63,820 nucleotides of DNA from Lucifugimonas sp038150225. GTDB lineage: Bacteria > Chloroflexota > Dehalococcoidia > Lucifugimonadales > Lucifugimonadaceae. The stretch is taken from assembly GCA_038150225.1 (NCBI GenBank), contig JAYQWG010000007.1, positions 1-63,820 on the forward strand, read 5' to 3'. The position numbers and the translations under genes were made by a program. The notes beneath the pieces were generated by a model. It was not told the origin of the DNA. It saw only the letters and a list, made by a program, of their open reading frames with translations, and did no database searches. This document shows, piece by piece, positions 42,186 to 51,270 of this stretch (position 1 is its first letter; each line of letters opens with the position of its first letter).

Positions 42186-44933
42186 TTACTGCTTAGCCTG
42201 TTTGCGTTGCAGACGTTCCAGTTTTCGACGCTCTGAACGAGTGAGCTTGCGACCGTCTGGAGCGTGTGTCGGGACCTGGGCGAGCGAGCCACCGCCTGCC
42301 GTCTGTTGATCTCCGTGACCGGCGTTTACGTTGGCCATCACCGACTGCTGGTTCGCGACGGCGTTGGCTTTTTGCGTTGATGCGGCTGCATCTGCCTTAG
42401 TCGCGCTCATTTCTGGCGCCGGTGCAGACTGCTGCACCATGGCAACTCGGAATATCGTCCGCGCCACATTCGACTTGATGGTCGAATCGAGCATATGGAA
42501 CATTTCAAAGCCCTGGCGTTTGTAGGCGACCAACGGGTCTCGCTGCCCAGCAGCTTCAAGACCAATCCCCTGCCGCATGTTGTCCATCGACGTCAGGTGC
42601 TCAACCCAGTTCTCATCGATGGTGCGAAGCATAATCGTAGTCTCGAGTTTGTGAAGAAGCTCTTCCCCGAACTCTTCACTGCGCTTGTCATAGATTGTGT
42701 CGACGAGATCAACAAAGATTTCTTCCACTTCGTCCGGACGCATCTCGAAGATATCGTCGTCTGACGGAAAGCCATCTTCAGCAGGAAAGACTTGAAGCAT
42801 CTCGCGCCTGAGCCCCTCAACGTCGTAGTTCTCGGGACCACCATTTATTCGATCAGCAACTATGGCTCGTACTTCGTTTTCGACGTACTCACTAATGGTA
42901 GGTCGAAGGTCTTCACCATCAATAATTCGGTCACGCAACTTGTAAATAACATCTCGCTGTGTGTTCACGACATCGTCGTAATCGACGAGATACTTTCGGA
43001 TCTCGAAGTTCTGCCCTTCAACTTTGGTTTGAGCAGACTCGACAGAGCGAGACACCATTTTGTTTTCGATGGGGACATCAGCTTCCCAACGGAAGAGGTT
43101 CATCGCACCGCGTATTCGGTCACCACCGAATCGGCGGACAATGTCGTCTTCGGTTGAGAGATAGAACTGTGTCTCGCCGGGGTCGCCCTGACGCCCACAA
43201 CGACCTCGCAACTGGTTATCGATTCGTCGAGATTCGTGACGCTCAGTTCCCAGTACAAACAATCCGCCCTTGCCCAGGATCGTGTCATGGTCGACCTGCC
43301 AGCCGTTCTCCGAAGCCTTGGTGACATCCGGATTTCCACCGAGAATGATGTCCGTTCCACGACCAGCCATGTTCGTAGCAACAGTCACCGCACCAGCCTT
43401 ACCAGCCTCAGCGACAATGTTCGCTTCTCGCTCATGCTGCTTGGCGTTGAGAACGTTATGCGGAATGTTGCGCTGTTTCAACAGTCCGGCAAGCAATTCT
43501 GATTTGTCGATGGTCGTCGTACCGACCAGTACAGGCCGTCCACCCTGGTGGAGCTCTGAAATCTTTTCGGCAATGGCATTCCACTTGGCTTCTTCAGTCA
43601 TGAAGATAAAGTCGCCATGGTCGATTCGCTGAACTTCTTTGTTCGTGGGGATCTCAACCACTTCAAGCTTGTAAATCTTGTCCAGCTCTTCAGCTTCCGT
43701 CTGGGCGGTACCGGTCATCCCGGCAAGCTTCTCGTACATCCGGAAGTAGTTCTGGAGCGTGATAGTCGCGTAGGTGTTGGACTCTCTTTGAACCCTGACA
43801 CCTTCTTTCGCTTCCAGCGCCTGGTGAAGTCCGTCTGAGAACCGTCGACCGGTCATTAATCGACCGGTGAACTCGTCAACGATCACGACTTCGTTGTTCT
43901 GTACGACGTACTCACGGTTCTTCTCATACACGTGCTCGGCGCGAATCGCGTTCTCGACGAAGTGAGATAGGACATTGTTGTCAGGGCTGTAGAGGTTCTC
44001 GATCTTGAGTTCTTGCTCAACCCTCTCGATTCCCTCCTCATGCAGAACAGTCGTCTTGCGTTTCTCTTCTATCTCGAAGTGTTCATCGGGTCGAAGTTTT
44101 CGAGCCAGCTGAGCGAACTTACGATATTCCTGTCCCTGGTCGCGAGCCGGACCAGAAATGATCAGAGGTGTTCTAGCCTCGTCAATGAGAATGTTGTCAA
44201 CCTCGTCGACAATCGCGTAAACCCTGCCGCGCTGAACTCGCCGCTCGGCATCATCGACCATGTTGTCTCGCAGGTAGTCGAAGCCGAATTCGTTATTCGT
44301 ACCGTAGGTAATGTCGCACGCGTAGGCTTCTTGCTTGGTTGCAGGCTCGAAGTTGTCTTCCGGCAAACGAACTGGAGGCGCAGCATCTGCTTCCTCTTCG
44401 CTACCTGACGAGTCGTCGCTGGCTCTTGGAGCATCAGGGTTGAATACCCACGATGCCTGGTTTTGCAAACATCCGATTGTCAATCCGAGCGCGTGATGGA
44501 CGTTACCCATCCAACCTGCGTCACGTTTTGCGAGATAGTCGTTCACGGTAATGACGTGAACGCCCCTGCCAGTTATCGCATTTAGATAGGTCGGAAGAGT
44601 TGCAACCAGGGTTTTACCTTCACCAGTACGCATCTCAGCGATCTTTCCCTCGTGGAGAACGATGCCACCGATCATTTGGACGTCAAAATGCCGCATACCG
44701 ATCGTTCGGCGTGCAGCTTCCCTGACAGCAGCGAAGGCTTCGGGAAGCAGGTCGTCTAGATCCTCGCCCGCGTTGTATCGAGATCGGAGGTCGTCAGTGA
44801 CCGACCGAAGCGCATCATCGCTCTTTGCTTCGAACTCCGGCTCGAGATCGTTAATCTCATCAACCAGTGGTCGGATTTTATTGAGGGCTTTTTCGTTGGA
44901 ATCTCCAACGAGTTTGCTGATCAAATTGAACAT
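42186..44933 (-). CDS. secA: Preprotein translocase ATPase SecA
   Basis: A 915-residue SecA with Walker A MRTGEGKTLVATLPTYLNA, DEVDNILIDEARTPLI, NMAGRGTDIILGGNPD and the preprotein cross-linking and helical scaffold domains. It drives Sec-dependent export. The C-terminal tail lacks the Cys-rich zinc motif found in E. coli and has instead a flexible Ala/Gln-rich stretch ending in a basic region, as in many Chloroflexota and actinobacteria. Confidence 0.95.
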   Translation of the reverse strand: MFNLISKLVGDSNEKALNKIRPLVDEINDLEPEFEAKSDDALRSVTDDLRSRYNAGEDLDDLLPEAFAAVREAARRTIGMRHFDVQMIGGIVLHEGKIAEMRTGEGKTLVATLPTYLNAITGRGVHVITVNDYLAKRDAGWMGNVHHALGLTIGCLQNQASWVFNPDAPRASDDSSGSEEEADAAPPVRLPEDNFEPATKQEAYACDITYGTNNEFGFDYLRDNMVDDAERRVQRGRVYAIVDEVDNILIDEARTPLIISGPARDQGQEYRKFAQLARKLRPDEHFEIEEKRKTTVLHEEGIERVEQELKIENLYSPDNNVLSHFVENAIRAEHVYEKNREYVVQNNEVVIVDEFTGRLMTGRRFSDGLHQALEAKEGVRVQRESNTYATITLQNYFRMYEKLAGMTGTAQTEAEELDKIYKLEVVEIPTNKEVQRIDHGDFIFMTEEAKWNAIAEKISELHQGGRPVLVGTTTIDKSELLAGLLKQRNIPHNVLNAKQHEREANIVAEAGKAGAVTVATNMAGRGTDIILGGNPDVTKASENGWQVDHDTILGKGGLFVLGTERHESRRIDNQLRGRCGRQGDPGETQFYLSTEDDIVRRFGGDRIRGAMNLFRWEADVPIENKMVSRSVESAQTKVEGQNFEIRKYLVDYDDVVNTQRDVIYKLRDRIIDGEDLRPTISEYVENEVRAIVADRINGGPENYDVEGLRREMLQVFPAEDGFPSDDDIFEMRPDEVEEIFVDLVDTIYDKRSEEFGEELLHKLETTIMLRTIDENWVEHLTSMDNMRQGIGLEAAGQRDPLVAYKRQGFEMFHMLDSTIKSNVARTIFRVAMVQQSAPAPEMSATKADAAASTQKANAVANQQSVMANVNAGHGDQQTAGGGSLAQVPTHAPDGRKLTRSERRKLERLQRKQAKQ

Positions 44934-44996
44934 ATTGAGTACTTCTGGATGGAGACCTACGGGTCACCGGTCAACTGTCAGCGACTGCTCAAGCTA

Positions 44997-45950
44997 CTAG
45001 TTGAACAATTCTCCAACCGACCGACCTTCGTGAATTCGCCTGATTGCTTCACCCAGCAATGGTGCGACTGAAATTACCTTTATCTTTGAGTTTACTTTGT
45101 GCTCAGGCAAAGGCACTGTGTCAGTTATTACGAATTCTTTGATATGTGAGACTTCCGCCAAACGTTGCGCAGCGTCATCGGGAAGCACTCCGTGAGTTGC
45201 AACGGCATATATCTCAGTCGCACCAGCCGCCATGATCGCGTCGGCAGCGGCAACCATGGTTCCACCGGTACTGATCTCGTCATCGAATAGAACGACCGGG
45301 TGGCCTTGGACCTGTCCGATTACGTTCAAGCTTTCGACTCGATCTTCGTTTCCGAGTCGACGTTTCTCAACGATAGCCAGCGGGGCGCTAATGGCGTCTC
45401 CAAAGTAGCGCGCCTTCTTTGAAATACCGATATCTGTGGCGGCGACAACTGGATCCACGAGTTCCTTGTGCAGGAAGTAGTCGACGAGCCTGGGCATGGC
45501 TGTCAGTTCGTCAACCGGAACGTGGAAGAAGCCCTGGACCTGTCCGGCGTGCAGATCAACCATCACTACTCGATCAGCACCTGCAGTTTCCAGGAGATCC
45601 GCAACGAGTCGACCGGTAATCGGTACTCGGGGCTGATCCTTCTTGTCGGTGCGAGCATAGCTATAGAAAGGAACTACAGCGGTGATTCGACCAGCAGACG
45701 CACGCTTCGCAGCGTCGATCATAATCAACATTTCCATGATGTGATCGTTTACCGGTTCGTTGGTCGACTGGAGAATAAAAACGTCTTTCTGACGGACGTT
45801 TTCAAGAATTCGGACGAACGTGTTGTCGTTGCTGAATTTAAAGACTTCGATCTTGCCGACTTCTTGACCAAGGTACGAACAAATATCCTCAACGAGTTGA
45901 GGGTGGGAGTTTCCAGCAAAAATTACGGGTTTTCCGTTGACCCCGATCAT
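44997..45950 (-). CDS. prs: Ribose-phosphate pyrophosphokinase
   Basis: A 317-residue Prs with the flexible loop region, VMVDLHAGQVQGFF (about 129-142) and the PRPP motif VVLFDDEISTGGTMV (about 219-233). It makes PRPP for nucleotides, histidine and tryptophan. The ATG overlaps the enoyl-CoA hydratase stop by one base (TAATG), giving coupled translation. Confidence 0.95.
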   Translation of the reverse strand: MIGVNGKPVIFAGNSHPQLVEDICSYLGQEVGKIEVFKFSNDNTFVRILENVRQKDVFILQSTNEPVNDHIMEMLIMIDAAKRASAGRITAVVPFYSYARTDKKDQPRVPITGRLVADLLETAGADRVVMVDLHAGQVQGFFHVPVDELTAMPRLVDYFLHKELVDPVVAATDIGISKKARYFGDAISAPLAIVEKRRLGNEDRVESLNVIGQVQGHPVVLFDDEISTGGTMVAAADAIMAAGATEIYAVATHGVLPDDAAQRLAEVSHIKEFVITDTVPLPEHKVNSKIKVISVAPLLGEAIRRIHEGRSVGELFN

Positions 45951-46798
45951 TAGTTCCCCTTGAACTCTGGTCGTCGTTTTTCTCGAAGTGCGCTCATGCC
46001 TTCGACGTGGTCTTCCGAGGATAACGTGATTGCTTCCACCGCGGCGGACATTTCGAGGGAAGTTTCAAGGTCAATCGACATTCCTCTACGCATCATCATC
46101 TTCGCAAGTCGCGTCGCAATTGGTGGTCCTGCCGCAATCTTCTTAGCCATCTTGGACGCCGTTGCGAGTAACTCATCGTCGTCAGAAACAGCGTTTAAAA
46201 ATCCGAGTTTTTCGGCCTCATCTACGTACATAAAGTCGCCGGTGAACATCAATTCGGCGGCCTTTGCTGAGCCGACCAGGCGAGGATACAGCCATGTTCC
46301 TCCGTACCCGGGGAATAGACCAACATGCGTATAGGCGGCCATAAAACGAGCCGATTTTGCAGCAATCCTGATGTCACACGCACAGGCAAGGTCAAAACCT
46401 GCACCGACTGCTGAACCGTTGACCGCAGCTATGACAGGTTTCTCCATGTTGTACACCGAAAGAATGACGCGGTGAGCAGCTTTGAACCCGCGTCGTAAAC
46501 CTTCTGCACCTGCCGGTCCTGGTTTGTGCGGACCTATCGATGAACCTCCGACCAGTTCATCGGTGTCAGCTCCTGAACAAAACGCCTTCCCTGCCCCGGT
46601 AAGAATTACTGCTCGGACTTCATCATCGGACGCGACAGATTCCAGTGCGTTACCGAGATCTTGGAGCATTTGAGCTCCGAGTGAATTCAATCGGTCAGGG
46701 TTGTTTAGAGTGAGAATGGCAACACCGGTTGAATAATCGGTGTCAATGTAAACGAGCGAATCTGGTTTTTCGCCGCTGTTCGATACCCGTGCAGACAT
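45950..46798 (-). CDS. Enoyl-CoA hydratase/isomerase family protein
   Basis: A 282-residue crotonase-fold protein with GAGKAFCSGADTDEL (the oxyanion-hole region) and KPVIAAVNGSAVGAGFDLACACDI. A glutamate pair usual for hydratase catalysis is not fully present in the expected helix (YTHVGLFPGYGGTWLYPRL), so it may be an isomerase or hydratase of another acyl-CoA. It is co-translated with prs, but no fatty-acid genes are near. Confidence 0.9.
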   Translation of the reverse strand: MSARVSNSGEKPDSLVYIDTDYSTGVAILTLNNPDRLNSLGAQMLQDLGNALESVASDDEVRAVILTGAGKAFCSGADTDELVGGSSIGPHKPGPAGAEGLRRGFKAAHRVILSVYNMEKPVIAAVNGSAVGAGFDLACACDIRIAAKSARFMAAYTHVGLFPGYGGTWLYPRLVGSAKAAELMFTGDFMYVDEAEKLGFLNAVSDDDELLATASKMAKKIAAGPPIATRLAKMMMRRGMSIDLETSLEMSAAVEAITLSSEDHVEGMSALREKRRPEFKGN

Positions 46799-46911
46799 GG
46801 CGAAAGCTTACCATCGGCACGGTGTAACCCGACCCCGACAACCGTATGAATAGGGATAGGTTTTCATGCTTGATACTGGGATGATTACGCCTAAGGCTTC
46901 AAACCAAGTTA

Positions 46912-47100
46912 CTATGCAGCTTGACGGTCTTCGTATGAAACGTCAGTGTTCACCATCGTTCGAGCGAGCAGCTTGGCCGCCATTTCAGGCGACAGGTCTT
47001 CATTAAATCCGCACTGTAAGCACTTCAAGTACATGCCGTGTGAATCGCTGCCCCCGTTCACATCACCTGCACATCGTGGACACGATTTGAGATAGAGCAT
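46912..47100 (-). CDS. Small zinc-ribbon protein, 62 residues
   Basis: A short protein with two CxxC motifs, SCPRCAG and KCLQCGFN, separated by about 20 residues, followed by a helical tail. A strong GGGGAGG ribosome-binding site lies six bases before the ATG. The pairs make a zinc ribbon. No family or role assigned. It lies downstream of the selenoprotein gene on the same strand. Confidence 0.8.
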   Translation of the reverse strand: MLYLKSCPRCAGDVNGGSDSHGMYLKCLQCGFNEDLSPEMAAKLLARTMVNTDVSYEDRQAA

Positions 47101-47190
47101 TCCAACCTCCCCTGAAAAACGACATTTGTGTTTCGTGCTGGAAGCATATTTCGTACCTATCCCCGGTTACCCAGTCCTGCATCCATCCCA

Positions 47191-47210
47191 TTTGGGTGCC
47201 AACACCCAAA
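47191..47210. repeat. Inverted repeat (8-bp stem) between zinc-ribbon and selenoprotein genes
   Basis: TTTGGGTG at 47191-47198 and CACCCAAA at 47203-47210 form a perfect stem with a four-base loop. It lies 39 bases beyond the selenoprotein stop (47249) on the minus strand. There is no T-run, so it could be an RNA-processing or stability hairpin more than a terminator. Confidence 0.5.
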
Positions 47211-47248
47211 TTGATGATCCCGATGGGTCATTTACATTGCAGCACCAG

Positions 47249-47596
47249 TTAGATCAGTTCGTCGTACGCACCTTTTTTAAATCCACGAACCACAGCAGAA
47301 CCGTCCGTCAGTATCGGGCGTCTAATTAAGCGAGGGTTCTCCATCATTAGCGCGATCAACTCGTCGTCGCTGGCACTGCCCTGAAGGTGTCGATACGGCT
47401 TCGAACTTGGGCTTTTCCAGGCGAACATATCGTCCACGGACGAAAGCTTCGCGAGATCGCGAATTTCTTGTTCGGACAACTCTTCCTTAAAGAAATCACG
47501 GTATTCATATTCAGCACCGGAGTCTTCGATAGCCCGACGGGCTTTCTGACATGTGCTTCAACGTGCCCAGCAGTAAAATCTCAACTGATTCGCCAA
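47249..47596 (-). CDS. ArsC/Spx-family thioredoxin-fold protein, candidate selenoprotein
   Basis: A 115-codon frame on the minus strand. The TTG start (47594-47596) follows GGAGG at five bases. The product begins MANQLRFYCWARU, then STCQKARRAIEDSG, and continues into DFFKEELSEQEIRDLAKL and NPRLIRRPIL, which is the ArsC/Spx family. Codon 13 is TGA (47558-47560), exactly where the family has the first Cys of its CxxC active site. The frame is open on both sides and the rest is well conserved. Conventional calling would start at 47479 and lose the active site. A short hairpin 14 bases after the TGA fits a bacterial SECIS element. Family members reduce arsenate or act on redox signals. Confidence 0.78.
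47531..47543 (-). promoter_or_regulatory. Candidate bacterial SECIS hairpin
   Basis: On the minus strand, AGCCC-GTC-GGGCT forms a 5-bp stem with a three-base loop whose first base is G. It starts 14 bases after the in-frame TGA (47558-47560), and the loop begins 19 bases after it, inside the 16-37 base range for bacterial SECIS elements. The stem is short, so the match is suggestive, not proof. Confidence 0.55.
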
Positions 47597-47666
47597 CGTA
47601 ACCTCCAACAGTCTCACTAGTAATCTTGCATTAGAGTACGCTTCACCCGAAACGACAAACACTCCG

Positions 47667-49103
47667 TTGAGATTCTTTCGCCTAAAAAGTCAATCAAGCG
47701 CTTCTCAAGGTGGGCCTCGCAGACGAGGCTGGGGTTCACCGGTAAAACGCGCTGCTGCTGACTATCGAATCGGGCCTCGTAGCTTCAACAATTTGAGCTT
47801 ATACGCCTTTGGATTGTCGGGCGTATGGACAGGCATCGGATCTGCCATTCTGCCGTTCAAGGTCATTGAAGTCCTCGAGGTAAGTAATGTTGAAATCCTC
47901 GGGTATCAACTCGATAAAAACGGTGTGCTGGGTCTCCTTTCTCTAGCAGGTTTAAGCATTGCCGCGTTCATTCAATTACTGGCAGGAAACCTGAGCGACC
48001 GGGAGCCGCGACCAGGCAGAAGGTTGCCCTATCTTTTTATAGGTGGAATGGGACTAGCGGTCGCGACTATTTTGTTCGGCTACGCCGGCACGTTCACATC
48101 ACTTTTTTTGATCGTCGTCGGCATGCAGTTCTTCGGCAATTTCGGCCAAGGGCCTGCGAACGCCCTGATCATCGATCACGTTCATCCAAGTCGAAGAGGC
48201 GAAGCTGCTGGCGTGCTGAATCTCTGGCGACTACTCGGCGCAGGGATAATCACAGTGATTGTGTTCCAGTTCATGTCACGTTACGACCACGAAGAGTCGC
48301 CTGAGTGGATGTGGTACTCGATCATCCTGGCAGTCACCGTGCTGGTCATCAGCACATTATGGACGGTTTTGTCTCTGCGACCCAAAAGGGGCACCAGGGT
48401 TTTTCTGCCGAGAGTCACCAACGGGGCAGCGACCGCAGCAATCAGATCTGTGACCGAAATGACGACCCAGCGGGTTCAGATAACCCGCAATTACCTGTTT
48501 TTCCTCATAGCCCTGGCATTTGCAATCGCTGCGATGTCGTCGATGCAGATATACGCGTTGTTCTTTTTGCAAGATGTCGTTGGATTGGAAAACCCGGCAA
48601 ATGGTGCAGACCAGTTGGTCGTCATCATTGCCGGCTCCGCTGGAATTACCGTGCTACCGGCAGGGCTGATGGCGGACAGGTTTGGTCGAGACAAACTTTT
48701 CTTTATCGCCGGAACGCTCGGGGCGATTTCATCCGCCCTGCTTCTGTTTGTTGATTCCCTGGGACCTGTGCTGCTGATTGGGGTACTAATCGGGTTAGCG
48801 GTCGGGCTATTCCTGACGCTGACGTGGGTTGTCGCTAATGATCTCGTCAGCAAGCAGTCAGCTGCGAAAGAACTCGGGTACACAAGCATTGCGACGCTGA
48901 CCGGTGCAGCGCTGGCACGTTTTTCAGGCGTAGGGATTGATATTCTGAATGAGGTGTCAGAAAACCTCGGGTATCAAGCAATCCTGGTTTCTGTATCTGC
49001 GGCGTTCATTATTTCCTCCCTCCTGCTATCACGCGTTGCCTCTAATCCGTCGAAAGCAATTTCCGGTTCCGACTCCCCTGCGTCGCTTTCCGCTGCTAAC
49101 TAA
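47667..49103 (+). CDS. MFS transporter
   Basis: A 478-residue transporter with about 12 hydrophobic helices. Motif A-like NLSDREPRPGRRLPYL lies around 109-124. An N-terminal basic, hydrophilic tail of about 40 residues precedes the first helix. The RFGRDKLFFIAG block occurs in the second half. It resembles sugar- or glycoside-type MFS carriers, but the substrate is not clear. The start is TTG at 47667. It is divergent from the selenoprotein gene, 70 bases apart. Confidence 0.85.
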   Translation: MRFFRLKSQSSASQGGPRRRGWGSPVKRAAADYRIGPRSFNNLSLYAFGLSGVWTGIGSAILPFKVIEVLEVSNVEILGYQLDKNGVLGLLSLAGLSIAAFIQLLAGNLSDREPRPGRRLPYLFIGGMGLAVATILFGYAGTFTSLFLIVVGMQFFGNFGQGPANALIIDHVHPSRRGEAAGVLNLWRLLGAGIITVIVFQFMSRYDHEESPEWMWYSIILAVTVLVISTLWTVLSLRPKRGTRVFLPRVTNGAATAAIRSVTEMTTQRVQITRNYLFFLIALAFAIAAMSSMQIYALFFLQDVVGLENPANGADQLVVIIAGSAGITVLPAGLMADRFGRDKLFFIAGTLGAISSALLLFVDSLGPVLLIGVLIGLAVGLFLTLTWVVANDLVSKQSAAKELGYTSIATLTGAALARFSGVGIDILNEVSENLGYQAILVSVSAAFIISSLLLSRVASNPSKAISGSDSPASLSAAN

Positions 49104-49188
49104 TTTTTCGCCATCCACCGATATACTTGGAACTAAGCCAAGTCGGGGGCGAACCGGCATTTTTCAACTTGCAACCTGGATTATTTGA

Positions 49189-50148
49189 ATGGACGTTTAC
49201 TTAGCAAGCCCTCGCGGCTTCTGCGCTGGTGTGGACCTTGCCGTCGACATTGTTGAACTGGCGATTCAAAAGTACGGCACGCCTGTTTATGTAAAACACC
49301 AGATCGTCCACAACCCGAAAGTCGTTGAAGACGTTGAAGCCAAGGGCGCCATTACAATCGAACAGGTTGATGAGGTCCCCGACAATTCGGTTGTCGTGTT
49401 CTCGGCACACGGTTCACCGCCGTCAGATTACGAAACCGCGGCAAAGAAAAATCTCACTGTCATGGACGCTACTTGCCCGCTGGTGACACGTGTCCATAAC
49501 GAAGCCAAAAAGTATTCAAAAGAGGGTAAGAAAATTGTCCTCGTCGGTCATGTTGGGCACCAGGAAGTAATCGGTACGACTGGTCAGGCTGATATGGAGT
49601 TGGTCGATGAACGCCGGGAATGGGTGCTGCCTGATTGGGAACAGGACACCGAAGTAGCTGTACTGACGCAGACGACCCTTTCCGTACGTGACACCGCCAT
49701 GGCCGTCGAGAAAATCCAGGAAAAGCATCCTGACGCTATCGTAAGGAACGATATTTGCTACGCAACAACGAACCGTCAGGCAGCGGCTGAAGAACTGGCA
49801 GACATGACCGACTTGGTACTGGTCATTGGCGCTCAAAACAGTTCAAACTGCAACCGCTTGAAGGACGTGGCGATCAATAAGGGTGTTCCGGCACACCTGA
49901 TAAACGGTCCTGAAGAACTTGATCGAACCTGGATTGATGGAGTCGAGAAAATCGGGATCACTTCTGGCGCATCAACCCCGGAAAAGCAGGTAACGGCCGT
50001 TATAGAAGAACTTGCGCCCGAGAACATCTACCGTGTCGGTCCGGGCGAAGAGAAAACTATCTTCGCAATTCCACGTTCACTCAGAGAAATGGTCGGCGAC
50101 ATTGATCGACCAGAAAAGGAAGTTTTGCTCCCAGATGAAGATAACTAG
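49189..50148 (+). CDS. ispH: 4-hydroxy-3-methylbut-2-enyl diphosphate reductase
   Basis: A 319-residue IspH with the three cluster-binding cysteines Cys12 (RGFCAGV), Cys96 (DATCPLV) and Cys190 (NDICYATTNRQ), catalytic Glu126 and the substrate-binding GHVGHQEV. It makes isopentenyl and dimethylallyl diphosphate, the last step of the MEP pathway. It overlaps the next gene by 14 bases. Confidence 0.95.
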   Translation: MDVYLASPRGFCAGVDLAVDIVELAIQKYGTPVYVKHQIVHNPKVVEDVEAKGAITIEQVDEVPDNSVVVFSAHGSPPSDYETAAKKNLTVMDATCPLVTRVHNEAKKYSKEGKKIVLVGHVGHQEVIGTTGQADMELVDERREWVLPDWEQDTEVAVLTQTTLSVRDTAMAVEKIQEKHPDAIVRNDICYATTNRQAAAEELADMTDLVLVIGAQNSSNCNRLKDVAINKGVPAHLINGPEELDRTWIDGVEKIGITSGASTPEKQVTAVIEELAPENIYRVGPGEEKTIFAIPRSLREMVGDIDRPEKEVLLPDEDN

Positions 50149-51256
50149 AGTTGAATGTCTCGTTCTCGACGAAGAGTACCCCTACGTAATTCTTCACACC
50201 GATGAAGGATTAACCGGATTTGGTGAGTGCTTTCGACGAGCACCTTATCTGTCAAAGGCTGCGGTCGAGACGATTTTCGCTCCACTGATTCTCGGTAAAA
50301 GCCCGTTCGATTCCGAGGAAATCTGGGACAGCATATTCAAGGCGGGAGCTGTTGCGGGTCCACAAGGTGCTCTACTCACCGCTGCGTCAGGAGTCGACCT
50401 GGCATTGTGGGATTTGAAAGGCAAAGCTCTAGACACTCCCATTTACAACTTGATCGGCGGCAAGCGTCGCGACAAGATCAAGGTCTACGCCAGTTCTCTC
50501 GCTCGCGATATGGCTCCAAAAGACGAGGCCAAGCGCGTGGCGCGTTTTCGTGACGAGGGATACTCCGCGTACAAGATGCACTCTGCAGTTCCTGGCAAGA
50601 TCGATGACCCTCGTGACATGACGATCGAAACGGTCAAGGCAATCCGAGACGAAGTCGGGTACGAAGTCGACATCATGGTCGACGTAAACAGCGCTTACTC
50701 AGTTCATCATGCCATCGAAATTGGCAAACAACTCGAAGACCTGGGAGTTTTCCACTTTGAGGAGCCAGTTCACATCCGCAATTACCAGGGAATGGCAGAA
50801 GTAGCGGATGCACTCGACATACCAATCGCGTCTGGTGAAAACTCGTTCACTCGCTGGGAGCACTTGACCCTGATCCGAGAAGGACGCCCCGACATCGTTC
50901 AGCCTGATGTGGTGAAAGTCGGTGGTATAACTGAATTCCTGCGAATCGAAGCAGTCCTTACCACTCACGGCGCGACGATGACCACGCACAACACTCAGCC
51001 ATACGGATCAACCGCTGCTCACGCCCACCTCTTAGCACCGAGCAACAACTTTCCTTATGCTCAGGAATACAACATCGAAACAGTTGGAATTCGTGACAAC
51101 GACTCCATTCTCGACACGCCATACGAAGTGGAAGACGGATTTATCAAGGTTCCAGACGGTCCAGGCTTGGGTCTCGACTACAACATCGAAAAGATGCGCG
51201 GCAGAAGCTCCGATCGTCCCTCGTCATTGAGCGACGTTTGGGGTCACATGCAATAG
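50135..51256 (+). CDS. Enolase-superfamily enzyme with KxH motif
   Basis: A 373-residue MR/MLE-type barrel. The second-strand lysine motif reads KMH (Lys147, His149) where most members have KxK. The metal ligands Asp183, Glu209 and Glu235 and the His285 (TTHN) are present. The KxH pattern is used by some sugar-acid dehydratases, so the reaction may differ from the other two paralogues. The ATG at 50135 overlaps ispH by 14 bases; the frame's upstream extension (to 50012) would overlap ispH more and is not family-like. Confidence 0.9.
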   Translation: MKITRVECLVLDEEYPYVILHTDEGLTGFGECFRRAPYLSKAAVETIFAPLILGKSPFDSEEIWDSIFKAGAVAGPQGALLTAASGVDLALWDLKGKALDTPIYNLIGGKRRDKIKVYASSLARDMAPKDEAKRVARFRDEGYSAYKMHSAVPGKIDDPRDMTIETVKAIRDEVGYEVDIMVDVNSAYSVHHAIEIGKQLEDLGVFHFEEPVHIRNYQGMAEVADALDIPIASGENSFTRWEHLTLIREGRPDIVQPDVVKVGGITEFLRIEAVLTTHGATMTTHNTQPYGSTAAHAHLLAPSNNFPYAQEYNIETVGIRDNDSILDTPYEVEDGFIKVPDGPGLGLDYNIEKMRGRSSDRPSSLSDVWGHMQ

Positions 51257-51270
51257 GTCGGTCTAAATGC

